From Polychytrium aggregatum (Eukaryota > Chytridiomycota > Chytridiomycetes > Polychytriales): DNA of 64,000 bases. Positions 11,282-23,511 of the stretch are shown one piece after another. A model generated the notes under the pieces. The model did not search any database, had not been told where the DNA came from, and was given only the letters and a program-made list of their open reading frames with translations. A program made the position numbers and the translations under genes. Where the stretch lies: the NCBI RefSeq assembly GCF_025602895.1, contig NW_026516266.1:210798-274797 (forward strand), given 5' to 3'. How positions within the stretch are numbered: position 1 is the stretch's first letter; each line of letters starts with the position of its first letter.

Positions 11282-11541
11282 AATTGGCGCAGTCCAATAT
11301 CAGAATCAAAGTGGCCGCCGTGATTGAGCATCGCTCATCAATAACTGTCCATTGCCCACCGCCGTTGCTCTCGGCAGTCCATGGGCAATACATCGTGTGC
11401 GATGGAGGAACCCGCAGCACCCATTCAACCCATGAAAAGACCACTCCGTTGTTGTGGGACGAGATTACATTCCAGAAATCATAGGTGACATTCGGATCAC
11501 ATTGGTTGCTGTATTGACGGATGACTTGCCGGGACACACCG

Positions 11542-14146
11542 TCATCTCTGCCGAGCGCGAGGCTGTGGTGTCTTGGGTACAACCGTCGAGCTCACTCTCC
11601 GCGATTTGGAGCCCAAGCTTGACATTTCCTTGCGTAGGCCCGACTGAGTCGAAGGGCTTGCTTGGTGGATAGCAGCATGTTCGCCCGCCTGACTTACGAA
11701 TGCGTGTGGCTTGGAGGATGGCAGGGTTCCTCGGAAAGCAATTTCGTACCTCCCTGTCAACTCTAGCATGGCCATCGACAGCGATCGGCGGTCAACGAGG
11801 TTGCCAGGAGGCTGCTTCTCTGCCAAGGCAGAGAGGTTCTTCTGGAGCGATGAGACTGACAAACATTCAAGAATAGACGTCAATATTAGTCACGAGAGCG
11901 TCGGAAACGAAAGCAATAACGGGCCGTGGGCAACAACAGAAGCCGCAGAAGCTCCAAATCCCGCAGAAAACAGTGGTTAGAGCGGCAGCCCTATTCCTAT
12001 CACTATCACTATCACTATCACTATCACTATCACTATCACTACCATCACTATCCCTACCCCTATCCCTATCCCTATGACTATCACTTCGCCAGAACATAGT
12101 CCCGCTGGTCAGCTACCAGCTGAACCTCGATGGCTTAGCTACAGGCCGACTTACTTTGATCAATCTCATCGTCACTGTACACAACCGGCAGTGCCATTCC
12201 GAATTTGGGCTCCAAAACTTCGATGAGTTTGAGAATTTGGTGCTGAGTTTCAGCCAAGCCAGTATCAACGGGGTCGATTTCCATGGACGCCACTGGATCA
12301 GTTGATTCTTCCAGAATACGAACAAGGGCTGACGAAATGTCAAAATCCGGAGCGGCTTCTTCAGATAGGGCATCGTGTATCATTTGGTGCTCGTCCAAGC
12401 CGAGAACTGGAGCTTGTTCGGCGTCGGCTCCCCCGTTCGAGTCAATGTCGCCCGCGAAAACTGGTAGCGCGAGATTCAACGAGGCGCTTGGAGAGGCAAG
12501 GTCATTGAGGACCAACGAGGATTCGGTTTGAGAGACAAAGGCACCTGTTGCGTCGGCGTCGGGCTTGAAAGACAGAAACGCTCCTGGCGCAAGAAACTCC
12601 ACTGCCGAACCGAGAAGCAACATTCGGATATGAACGGATGGATGAGCAATCTGCCCGCATATTGGCGGCAGGGCTGTCGGCGCTGCTTGGCCGAGCGCCC
12701 CCCCCCCCAACGTCTCCGCCATACGACATGCACATCAGAGTTCTATCCTGCGCACCTATCTCATGGCTCTTTCGCCGTCGGCGAGTCTGATTCTTGGTTG
12801 GCGCCACATGCTCGGGGGATGACACAAATTCGAGCTGGGGGACGGTTTTGCAAGGGAGCTGGAACGAGACTTGAACAAGCTGGGCCTCGCTATCTGAGAT
12901 CGACCGAGCATTGCAGCATACGTCATCACCAAATGGCAATCGGGGGGCTGAAAGCGTGAGCCACAAGCAATCCTGTTCAAGGCAGTAGCGCCTCCCAAAA
13001 CCAAACAGTGCATCAGACTGACCTAATATTGCTTTATCTTGTGCAACTAGGGGTCTGATCGGCCCACTAGAAAAGTAGTATGAGCCATCTGGGCCCTGTT
13101 TCATCAGAGCTACTTTCTGGTTCTGGCACAACCGATCTGGCAGAGCGCGGAGATACGGGCACCGGTTAGCATCAAAAGAGTAGCAACTGTGCTCGCACCG
13201 ACCCGGCTCCCGAACCAACCTTGAGGATCCAGCTGGATAAGATGGCAGAAAAGTATAAGCAGGTGAATAGGACATTGATTTAGCTACAGGGTGTGATTGC
13301 TGCCGCCGAGAAGCAGCAGCCCCTCTCCTGTGTCGACCAAAAGGGAAGCACACGATACGATGGAAAAGCCACAGGCAAGGCGAAATCCATGCGGTTCGTT
13401 GGATCGACATGCTGGCACGATGATAACCACCTGGCTAAAGATCGCTCGCGGACCAAATACTGGAGATCGGGTCGATGGGTTTGCGCACTTGGTGCCCGAG
13501 TCCGAGGGAAGGTTTTGGTGGAGACTGCGGACCAGTCGGATGCCCGCTCGATACAACCGATGAGCGGTGTCAAAGACCTCTCCACCATACGGATAGAGGG
13601 CCATGATGTTGCTCATCGATATTTCAAAGTCATGCTTGGTTGGATCGGTAACAGAACAGATCGATATCGAAAGGAAAATGCAGAGATTCCCGCGTCGAGT
13701 TGAATCAGAGCTGTCACGCACATGGCCAGTCGATCTCATCCTCAATATCCAAGGACCATCATTACCTCGAAATGATCGAGAGACAGATAGGCACCTGCCG
13801 TGACCTTTTCGCGCATCTTTGAAAAGTCGACGTGGTCAGGCGCGGCGCCGGGATCGGGGTGGGTCTGATCAAAGAGCTCGAGCTCATCTTCGCTGGCATC
13901 GTCATGGCAGCCAAGAGAAGCGAAGCAATTAGACAGCCGCCCAAGTGGAGCACAGATCTAGAGACCACCACCCGGCAAGGTCGGCTGGCGCTCTGCAGCT
14001 GCGTGTATGCCTGTTGGCGAGCTGCTGCCGGCTGTCGAGCACCAATGCTGCACCAGCTCCGATGCCAAAGCGAATATCAATGCTACCGACCCAGCGAGAA
14101 CGAAGAGAATATCTTGGAGGACACTCTGGAGCGGCATAATTTCCAT
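11542..14146 (-). CDS. Bromodomain-like protein (BRD7/BRD9 resemblance)
   Basis: This multi-exon gene carries VDFSKMREKVTAGAYLSLDH (about 13805-13850), joined by an intron to HDFEISMSNIMALYPYGG and RLYRAGIRLVRSLHQ. This order and spacing match the C-terminal half of BRD7/9-type bromodomains, which bind acetyl-lysine on histones in SWI/SNF complexes. The conserved acetyl-lysine-binding Asn appears to be Tyr (ALYPYGG where YN is usual), and the ZA loop looks shortened. The rest is acidic or low complexity (DSDDEIDQ-type end near 12160), and the last exon ends VVPKTPQPRARQR. The intron 11856-12154 holds a hexanucleotide repeat. The start (MEIMPLQSVLQDI, ATG 14146) and the middle exons are tentative. 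Confidence 0.5.
11993..12084. repeat. Hexanucleotide microsatellite (TATCAC/TATCCC)n
   Basis: About fifteen hexamers, first TATCAC and then TATCCC, lie wholly inside an intron of the bromodomain-like gene. Confidence 0.95.
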
Positions 14147-14580
14147 GGCTAAGGGTGAGGCGAACGAGGGACGTGAGGGTTCGGCAGTGCCGATCTTGGG
14201 CAAGCGGGAGGTTGGCCGATCAGATCAAGGTCATCATGGCTTCTGGGTGGTCAGCAGCGCTCTCGCATGCTCTCGTCATGTTCTCGGTTGGTCTCGCCGT
14301 GCTCTCGCCTGGCCTCGCTCTCGGGCTTTCTCCTCTGGGCGATCTCAACGTTCACAGCCAGTTCGTGCAAGTGTCGTCAGGGGAACGGCGCAGGTCGATC
14401 CGCCCAGGACAACACACCACCGCCAGCACTCAGTCTGCCGGGATATCGCACACCAACAAGTGGCCAGTCGCTCATATTGTTTGCTGTACAGGTTGTATTG
14501 GAGCTGCATCCGCAAAGCCTTTGCTTTGTACAAAAAACAAGCCTTTTATTGAACTACCCATCTCCGTGCTGCGGAGTCCA
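14147..14580. other. Intergenic gap
   Basis: This lies between the start of the bromodomain-like gene and the 3' end of RPL19, both minus strand. It should contain the promoter of the former. No gene or clear motif is seen. Confidence 0.5.
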
Positions 14581-16012
14581 TTACTTCTGCTCGACCGGGC
14601 CGAGAAGAGCCTCCTTCTTGGCAGCAAGTCTCTCCTGGCGACGCTCACGAGCAGCCTTGGACTTGTTGCGGTGAGCCTCAGCCTGGTCGCTGTGTCAAAA
14701 ACAAAGTATGTGAGCAGCCGGACACAGGGTGTCGCACATACAGTTTGTAAAGGTCGCTCAAACACAGAGGTGATGACGTACGCGAGGAGCTTGGCACGAG
14801 CCTTCTCAGCCTTGGCCTTGTGGATGTACTCCATGAGGACACGCTTGTTCTTGAAGACGTTACCCTTGGACTTCAGGTAGAGAGAGTGGTAGCTGGGAGC
14901 CAACCAAGAACCCAGAGGTTAGCTGCATCAGGAAGAAGCAGCATGTGCCAGCCAGACAATACAGCAGATGGATCACACATTCAAGCATGGGATCGCCAAG
15001 GTATACGTACAGATGCTTGTCGATCTTTCCAGACTCTCGGTACTTGCGGAGGAGGCGGCGGAGGACACGCATGCGGCGCATCCAGAGGACGGCAGTGGGC
15101 ATGCGGGCCTCGGCAGTACCGCGGCGCTTACCGGTGCCGGTGTGGCGACCGAGACGCTTGGCAGCAAGCTTCTCACGGACACGGAATCGCGAGTGAGAGA
15201 CCTGAGGCTTCTTGATGATCAGGCCATCCTTAGCCAACTTGCGGATGTTCTTGCCTGGTGGCGGAAAACGGGATCAGGGAATGTTGCCCACACTGTTGAC
15301 AAGAAGCAATCGGAAGGAGATCTGCCCCGGTGCACGGATCCTCAAAACACTTACGGGAGTTGGCATTGGCGATCTCGGTGACCTCGTTGGGGTCGAGCCA
15401 AATCTTGCGCTTGCCGCACTTGAGGACGGCGGCAGCAAGTCGCTTCTGAGAACGGAGGTTGACCCTGAAACAGACAAAGTCGAGCCATTAGGCCAAGCGC
15501 TCGGGGCCAAGAGACGTCATTTCGGATAGAAGCCTCCGGGATCGAGTGTTGGTCCATATGCTCCCTTTTTGAACGTCGTTCCGGTGAATGGTTGATCCTG
15601 TTGCGTGCCAATGATCCAATTGCCAGAAGACGCATCCACAAGCTTTTCGTTCGATCAGGGTCCGTGATGCCCAAAGTTTCCTCGGTGTGTAGTCCATGCC
15701 CAACCATGAAACCAGACGAGGCGATGTAGGTCAAGCCCGGCGGAAACCCTTCCATGGCAGTCACGATGACTTGATTGACAGCGGCAGAGACCCAGCACAG
15801 CGTTTCTCGGCCAAAATGCCGAAAACTCCACAGCGGCACCGAGCGCCGAGCACGATCCGTGTCGATGGTGTTCTGTGATCGGGAGCGGACCGCTTCGCCA
15901 GAGCGGTTCCGGGATATTCCCAGCTTGCTGCTCCGTAGGTGGGTTCGTCACACTTGCCGCCGTTGGGGCTTGGCTCGCCTGTCGTGGGCAATTCACGGGC
16001 GCCGACTTACAT
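14581..16012 (-). CDS. RPL19: Cytosolic ribosomal protein eL19 (RPL19)
   Basis: This is large-subunit ribosomal protein eL19. Exons (minus strand) are: AT of the start codon at 16011-16012; 15355-15464; 15011-15254; 14782-14892; 14581-14689. Joined, they give the family sequence from [20 protein letters not shown] through [55 protein letters not shown] and a C-terminus ending LLGPVEQK. The start codon itself is split by the first intron (546 nt): AT precedes a GTAAGT donor and G opens exon 2. A long first intron is common in ribosomal protein genes. No snoRNA boxes were evident in that intron. The gene is divergent from the small membrane-protein gene at 16406. Confidence 0.97.
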
Positions 16013-16288
16013 TTTATGCAACTGTAAGCTTAATCCACCCCAAAGCGATTATGGAGATTGGAAATTGGGCAGAAAGGGGAGAGTCAAAAAGGTGCTGCCC
16101 AAGGCGGTGTGTTAACCCAAGCGGCGAGGAGAAAAAGAGTCTGGGGCGTATGTGGCGCAGCCCGACACCCCAATCGGAATATTTCCTGCTGGCTGCGCCA
16201 CGGAATGCGGCGACAGAACCAGGACTGGATCCAGCCGGCTGCGCGGGGAGTGATTGGGCGGGGGGCGGCCTTGCTTCTGATTGGACAC

Positions 16289-16336
<48 letters not shown>

Positions 16337-16405
16337 CCGTCTCGGAGGCAATATCGTTTGGCCGCCTTCGTGGGTCAGGAATCCCGCTCGTCTCGCTGTC
16401 GAATC
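16013..16405. other. Divergent promoter region with GA microsatellite
   Basis: This is the shared upstream region of RPL19 (minus) and the small gene at 16406 (plus). A perfect (GA)n tract of about 22 units lies at 16292-16335, which is purine-rich on the plus strand. No other element was recognised. Confidence 0.6.
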
Positions 16406-16677
16406 ATGGCTTCTGTCATCAAAAAGACCCTGGTCGGATGGTAGGCTGTAACCGCATCATTCCTATGTAGCCAGGCCAGTGCTTTCCGGCTCGTTTTTGT
16501 CGCCGATCCCGTTTTCTGCCCAGACAGAGCTTCTGACCGCCACTTGCATCCCTTTCCCGCATCAGGGCCCTCTTCACCGTCGCAACCTATGTCTCAATTA
16601 ACTGGGTGCGCTTCAGCGTTAGCAGCAGAAAGAAGGAAGAGTACCGCAGAACGCTGGAAGAACGCCAGGTGTCATGA
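16406..16677 (+). CDS. 48-residue single-pass membrane protein
   Basis: Two exons (16406-16440 and 16566-16677) encode 48 residues: MASVIKKTLVGWALFTVATY, then VSINWVRFSVSSRKKEEYRR, then TLEERQVS. There is one hydrophobic helix (about residues 9-24) followed by a basic and acidic helical tail. This topology is typical of small inner-mitochondrial-membrane or ER proteins. The donor (GATG|GTAGGC) and acceptor (CATCAG|GG) are clean, and the tail is a coherent charged helix, which supports a real gene. I do not recognise the family. It shares a promoter region with RPL19. Confidence 0.6.
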
Positions 16678-17075
16678 GGCCGAGGAGCTCTCGGCCTGAG
16701 CTCCAGTCCATGCCTGGAGGTGGCACACGAATCCGTCAAAGCCGAAACTCTGCCAGGTGTGCACGGTCAGGCATCCGATATCTTCTAGTTATGACATCCT
16801 AACTCGCCCCCTCGGATTTGTGTCGGATGGATTCAACATCAATAAACACCTTCAAGGCCGAACCGCTCCGCACTGTGACGGAGATTGGAATGGAGAGGAT
16901 GTCTGGGTTGATCTTTATTGGAAGCCGTCTACGAGGGCTCGATTCGGGGAGGGGTTGGGCTCTGCACAACTGCGGCCAGGATCTGCGTGGCAAACGGATT
17001 GGGGGTGGCCGCACGATCACGGACGGGAGTCTACGCGATTGCAGGAACTGGATCCGTCGAATGCGTTTGGCGCCG
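16678..17075. other. Convergent intergenic gap
   Basis: This holds the 3' ends of the small plus-strand gene and the minus-strand uS19m gene. Nothing else was recognised. Confidence 0.5.
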
Positions 17076-17330
17076 CTACTTCTTCTTTCCCTTTTCTTCT
17101 TTGCGATACGAAAACGGTTTCCGAGTGGCAGCGAATTCCCCGAGCTTGTGGTTGACCATTTGCTCGGTGACAAGCACGGGGATGTGCTCTTTGCCGTTGT
17201 GAACCAGGAACTTGCGGCCGACATATGACGGCAGAATGGTGCAGGCCCGAGCGCTCGTCTTGATTGCTTCGCCAGCAGCAACCTGGGGGAACTTCACAAA
17301 GAAGGGGCCTTTCCAGACAGATCGACCCAT
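17076..17330 (-). CDS. RSM19: Mitochondrial small-subunit ribosomal protein uS19m
   Basis: This single-exon ORF of 84 residues starts at [11 protein letters not shown]. It matches the S19 family along its full length: [20 protein letters not shown], then a [20 protein letters not shown] segment and a Lys-rich end. Bacterial-like length and the absence of the eukaryotic cytosolic S15/uS19 extension point to the mitochondrial ribosome. S19 contacts the 3' domain of small-subunit rRNA with S13. The N-terminus can serve as an unprocessed import signal. Confidence 0.92.
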   Translation of the reverse strand: MGRSVWKGPFFVKFPQVAAGEAIKTSARACTILPSYVGRKFLVHNGKEHIPVLVTEQMVNHKLGEFAATRKPFSYRKEEKGKKK

Positions 17331-17759
17331 GGCTCAGCTTGTGTTGTGTTGTGTTGTGCTGTGGGATCGGGATGGACGAGCGGGAATGCAAATGCGCTGG
17401 ATCTGGCTGCGAACCACTGTCGGCATTCTGGCCACGAAACACCAGAAAACCCGCCCTCTGTCACGTGTGGGGCTTGGCGCTTGCCGCGTGCAGATTCCCC
17501 GCCACACCACTGCCACCGGATCGAACCGGCACAGGTACACACACACACACACGCGACCCTGGCTCGCACCTTCGTCCTGCATCTGCATCCATCAAAGGCT
17601 CCCCGCCCAGCGCACATCATCTGGCGCACATCGTCGCCACCTGAACCGCCGCCTGAACCGCCGCCTGGACCGCCGCATAGTTCGTCGCCCCTGCCTTCGC
17701 CACATCCAATATCCGACTTCATCCACCTCTTGTCGCATCAAGCTCGTCCCTCGGTTCTG
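17331..17759. other. Divergent promoter region uS19m / PPP1R21
   Basis: This contains TGTGT-rich and (AC)n-like tracts (about 17341-17360 and 17534-17553) and a CCGCCTGAA/GACCGCCGC repeat near 17640-17680. No further gene was seen. Confidence 0.5.
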
Positions 17760-20700
17760 ATGAGTGCAGCTCTGCCGGACCAGGCCTCGGACCTTGCCGA
17801 GAAATACAAGACCCTCCTCCAAGAGCGTTCTGTGCTCAAGGCTCAAAACTCGGTGCTCAAGAAAGCACTGCTGGAGGTTGGTGGCCGATGGAGTGGTCCG
17901 ACGTATTCAGATATTCCGATGAGGCTGGCTCACTGAAAGCCGGGTTCGTCCGTCCTCCCCACAACGACAATTCTGCTGACCCTCCTGATCCTCCTATTCC
18001 ACAGGAGCAAACCAACTCCAAGACCTTGGCTAACCAGCTGAAGCAGAAGGAGGAAAAGCTGCGTCAAACCACGCAAGAGCTCGATCTACAGCAGTACCAC
18101 AACGATGCTCTCGCAAAACGAATCGAAAACCTCAGAATCGAGGGCCAACGGCCGCTGTCGGTGAGGATTGCAAACCTGCGGTTGGGCTGTCAAGGGCCGC
18201 CACCTGCCCTTGCCGGATCTATTCGAGACCTACCGACTTTCTATCTATAACCCATTCACGAGCTCAACTCGGCTTCAACTTGGCATTCCCAACCCAGGCT
18301 GTCTTGCCCTTCCGTCGCTCAACGCCCCTCTCTCCCAAGGACAGCCGTGAAATCGATGTACTTTCCGAGGAACTGTCGAACCGCATTGCTGAGAGTGGTA
18401 AGAGCTTTTATCCTTAGTTTCCACCTTGCTCCTTCCTGCGTCGCTCGGTCTAGCGGGGCCGGTCCGGCTCAAAAGCAAATGCCACCGCCCCATGGCTGGC
18501 GCTGATAAATCGACTCGCCACCTGTATTCCGTCTCCAGAGCAGCTCCATCGAAAAATTGCCGATCTGACAACCATTAATGAGCAGCTCGAGGTTCAAATT
18601 GCCGAAATGTCGACCGCATACAACGGCTTGTTGGTAGGTGCTATAGATTCATTGCCTATCGGCTTTGCCGCCGACCGCGTACTGTGCAGCGCCGGTCTCG
18701 TCGAGCTTTGTGTCGAGCGCCTATCTCACCGCACCCAACCCATTCGACCTCTTCCGCCACGATATGAACATCATGGTGTAGAAAGAATCGCAAATCATTG
18801 ACACAGAGAATCAGAAGCTCAAATCCACATCATTGCGGCTCCAGTCAACCCTTGAGGAGTCGTCAACCCAGGCGACATCCTTCTTGGATCAGTACAACTC
18901 ACTCCAGCGCCTTATTAGCACCCGGCTGGAAAGCCTCACGATCGCCTTCATCAACGCCGAAAACTGCCGGAAAGCCCAGTACGCAACGATATCTGTACCA
19001 TCGCATCCGAGTTGTCGATGCAGCTTTGTAGCTAACTTGCATAACTCATCGCGCCAACGTCTAGATCGAGAATAATGACGGCAAGCCCCGATGTGAGTTT
19101 GACTCTTGCCCTGATCCAATGCCGGACACTAGCGCTGTCCGATCGATCACTTCAAGCGTAGCGCTACCCAACTCCAACACCGCGGGTTACCTTTGTTCAT
19201 AGATTGCCAATTGGTGCCAAGCACTGGAGGAGTTTACCGATAAAATCCACAGATACACCAGCGTTTTCTACCAAATCTACAAGGTGAGTGACCCAGCTTC
19301 CCAGTCTCTACTGAATCTGTTCTCGCTTTAGCGCTCACCTAGCCATTTCGACTGGCTCAGCCCAGCTCCCAGGTACAGCCACAATGGACAAAGACGTCTT
19401 TCAAGACCTGGCCTGAGGGGCTTCCCGCGCTCCAGATCGGACTGCAGATTGTGCACTATGCCAACACTGCGCACCACGCGGCCTTTTCAAAACACATCCG
19501 CCCAAACTCCTGGTCGAGCTCGATACTCTCATGTGTCGGCCTGATTTGTCGAACATACGAATCAATCATCGAGTCTGTGAAGCTATTAGGTATTCGCTAT
19601 CCTCTCTTTGAACCCCACAAACCCCCGACCTTGTCGATATTGGCTGCGTAAAACCAGGGCTCCCACTGACCTCCATCGGCCGTTCCTTGCTGCAAGGGAG
19701 TGCTCCTCTTACAATGCACACGGCGATCCAAAAGCGAATCGAGCTCTCGTTCATCCGCCTCGTGTATACTACCAGCGACCTTTCTCGTTACTGGCGATAC
19801 TACAAGAGTGTCGATGAAAGTTCTGAATTTGACATCGAGCTGATCCTCAATAGCCTCATGGATCCTGCAGGTAGCCATCCACGCCACCGCTAACGCACGC
19901 GACATGATCCCGGTCATTGACCCTGCACGTCGGATCGCATCTCCATAGGCTCAGTCAATATCGTTGAGCTCTCCGAAGTGGCCACCCAATCCACATCCCT
20001 GACCGATATTCAGGCCCAGATTGATGTTTGTGAAGGTAGGTCGGCGATAGCTATGATACGTTCTGCATTCCTCCAAATACATCGCCATCAGTTTCGGTTT
20101 CTCGTGACGCGCACCTGTTCTCAGCACAAGGCCATTTTGCTCCGCTTGCGCCTTGCCCCTGCTCACACGGACGTCATTCCATGCCACAGGGGGTGTCAGA
20201 AACCTTTCGCGCGACTGGGAATCTCTTTGCATCCAAAACAAAGAGCTGTCGCTTTTAGCCGAGCATCAATCGGCGGACATGTCGTCGATCAAGGCCCGCC
20301 TCGAAGTTGAGCAGCGCGGATATATCGAAGCCGAACGGGAGTGGGAAGAGCTGCGCCAGACTATGGCCACTGAGATATCAAAATATCGCTCGGAAATTGA
20401 TGCGCTCCTAAGTGAGAGGAAGCCCAAGCCACTCACGGAAAGCCGGGAAATGCAAACAGATAATGTATATATGGTCTCGCCGTTGCCATCATGTAGCATC
20501 CATGCTACCTGCCCAGTCGCGCACGATGGCCCATTTGGTTTCTGTTACTAAAGTCCTCCACCACCACCACCACCCTCTCTTCCTGCACAGACAACGCCAC
20601 CGACCCCGGTCTTGCACCAGAACGAGCCTCTCGGCGCAGCACATGGTGGAAAGGTTCGTTCACCCATGATGATGAGAATGCGCTCGGCTTCAATAGCTTG

Positions 20701-20929
20701 GCTTTGTCCACTAACCAGGCCGATACTGACCCTATTTGCTTGGATTGTTGTGTATTTAACTCGCCTGTGATGGCGCTCGCGTATCCCCCCCCCTCAGAGC
20801 GAAATCAACCTTCTTGGGCCACTTGCTCGCTTGAAACAGCTCTATCAGCAGCTCGAGGTATCCGAAGCAAAGGTCATTCGACTCCAACATAGCCAGGAGC
20901 GACAAACCCTGGAACCGGTCGCTGTTTAG
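17760..20929 (+). CDS. PPP1R21: PPP1R21/KLRAQ-type coiled-coil protein
   Basis: This multi-exon gene starts at MSAALPDQASDLAEKYKTLL. The first two exons give the KLRAQ domain signature: SVLKAQNSVLKKALLE joined to EQTNSKTLANQLKQKEEKLR, then long coiled coils. Later exons include EIDVLSEELSNRIAES, QLHRKIADLTTINEQLEVQI, IANWCQALEEFTDKIHRYTS and SIKARLEVEQRGYIEAEREW. The last exon (from about 20800) ends QHSQERQTLEPVAV. In animals PPP1R21 is a subunit of the FERRY complex, which links mRNAs to early endosomes through Rab5, and it regulates protein phosphatase 1. The role in this organism is inferred. Some middle exon borders are approximate. Confidence 0.8.
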
Positions 20930-21223
20930 GTAGAGGAGTATTGCCGACTCGGCACGCTGTCACCACATGATCCAGTTCCCATATCCTCGGAGGATGGACG
21001 ACTCGAATAGCCCCTTGTTCTTCGGCTGCGGCACGAGTTATCCCAATAGCAAATGATTTACCACACCCCATCTCCATGCATGGTAACTCGCAAAGGCTTG
21101 CGGTTAGCTGGGGGATGCGGAATACATGGCTCACAGCTATTTGTGGTGGTTGGTGTTGCTGGTCGTATGATACCCCCAGTCGTTTGCAGTTACTGTCACA
21201 CACAGTCGGCATCGCGAGCTGAT

Positions 21224-23425
21224 TTATTGAGAGAAAACACCGGCAGTCATAAGGACATTTGGGCGGGTGAACTGCAACGCATGAAGCGTCGTCTTTTTTG
21301 TCACGTATGTGGACGTTGGCGATACAATCGGGCCGCTGCAAGATAAAGGGAAGTGATTAGTCTCCTCGCTACATGCCGAGGCGGCTCCTGCAGGCTACTC
21401 ATCGAGTCACTGTCATAGCACTCACAATTTGGCCCGCTGGTTTGTGGCCTCTTTCTTCAAAATCGCTGAATCGGCCTCCGATGTCTGCACATCCCAGAGT
21501 CGCACTGTTCGGTCGGCGCCTCCGGACACAAGCGAATGGTTGTCGGTGCTGAAGCAGAGACTGTAAACGGGCTGGGTGTGACCGATAAGCGTTTTAATGC
21601 GCCGGCCCGAAGCAATATCCCAGAGTGCGATGGTCCCATCGTCGGCTGATCGAAGAAGGAAGGGTGAAAAATGAATCGTGTGAGCCGACTTTCGACGATC
21701 TACTGAGGCTCGGGAACACGCGAGTCGATGCAGGGGGAAACCGTACCAGCGCAAGCGAGTGAGCGGCCGTCTGGCGACACTGCCATAGAGAGTACGCTCC
21801 CAGAGTGTTTCAAAAACAGACGGACAGTGCTCCCGGTCTGGATGTCCCACATCCGGCAAGTTTTGTCACTCGAGCCTGTGAACACATAGTTGCTGTTGGG
21901 ATGAAATCGAACCACCTGTCGAAAGGAAGGAAGGGGCGTCAGTCGTGTTGCCACGGACGCATTTATCAGCGCCAGAGGCTTCCGGTCGATTCCGAAATGA
22001 TCGGCAAAGAGCACGCAGGCTCTTGTATATCGCTGTGTCTGCACGCCGTCCCATGGCAACTCACGATTCCCGCACCAACGACACCTACATCGACATCAGA
22101 GAGATGTCCAACAAACACGCGCAGGGGGTAGATGTGATCACAGCTCCAAAGCCTAGCGGTCTTGTCATGGGAGGCCGTTGCAAAGTAAAATCCGACGGGA
22201 CTGAAAGCGACATCCCAGATTGGGAAATTGTGGCCGCGATAGGCAACCAAGTTTGTGCCGATCTCTGTGCTCCACAAGCGAGCTGGGGACAGATCAATTG
22301 ATGAGTTCTTGATCACCGATCGCTGTACCGATACTCTTCCTGCAGGGACTAATCACTGCTATCCAAGTGAACGGAGCTCGTCGTATGTAAACCACAAACG
22401 AGACAAAGTTCTCGGAGATAGCTCGGGCAGAACGATGCCTTGTAATCGACGGCTTGTCGGACACCATCCATCGACCTGGATCGAGTCGTGTCTTTCCCTC
22501 GATCCACTCATCCCAGCCTACCCGTGCGATCCTCTGAAGCTGAAACTATATACTTGGTATCCGGGCTGAAGCTACATGCGTAGACTGGCCCTGAGTGCCC
22601 AACTAGCCTGCGGTATTGCTTGACAGAGAGCGATCGTTCGGCTAGCAAACAGAGCCACATTAGCAAGGCCCGTGGAACGCGATCGTCATCTACGATTGAT
22701 TTCGATGGCATTCGGCAGCCGATTGTGCGCAGATCCACTTACCCCCATCTTCAGTAGATACCGGCTGGACGTTTTTGGAGTCGTTTTCAAGATCCCATAG
22801 CTTGATTACTGAATCGGTGAATCCGGCAGCCACCATGCGGCTGTCCTGAGATATACCGATTGATGTCAGGCTGGGTAAATCGTACATACCGTTAGTTGGG
22901 CCAGTTCGAGGATGACCACGGTGTCGAGACGTTCGCCTGCCAGCTCTGTGGTGAATAATGCATATCTCGGTGCCCGATCCGACGACTCAAGGCGTCGACC
23001 AGAGCGACAAGCTGGAAGCTGCGCCAAACGAAGCTGTGGAGCATCGAACCTGTTGAAGGTATTGTGGAACGTGTACGAGCAGATCGATATCGAGCTTGCG
23101 GGGGCAGTCCGGACGGCGCTCCGAAGAAGCTGGAGTTCCTTTGCTTCTTTGGCAAGCTCATGATAGCGCCTGTTCCGAGTGTGATGCGAAGGCAAACCAT
23201 TCACACAGCATCGGCATCAGATTGGGCTCGTACAGCTAGACCTACAACTGCGATATTCCGTCACTGGCGGAAAATGGCTCCGAAGAGGTTGATCCTACTC
23301 ACTGAGGAGGCAGTGGGATAGCATCTCGTGCTGGAGAATCGCTTGCAGCCTCCTTTTTGATCTTCATCAAGGCGTCTTTGAGAGCAGCATCTGTCGACTG
23401 CGTTGGTCGGTTGTCGTTATCGTTA

Positions 23426-23511
<86 letters not shown>

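Noticed and set aside
15480-16010. Minus-strand open frame inside RPL19 intron 1 as a hosted gene or box C/D snoRNA
   Set aside because: No recognisable protein motif, and no convincing C/D box pair near ends of a short stem was found by eye.
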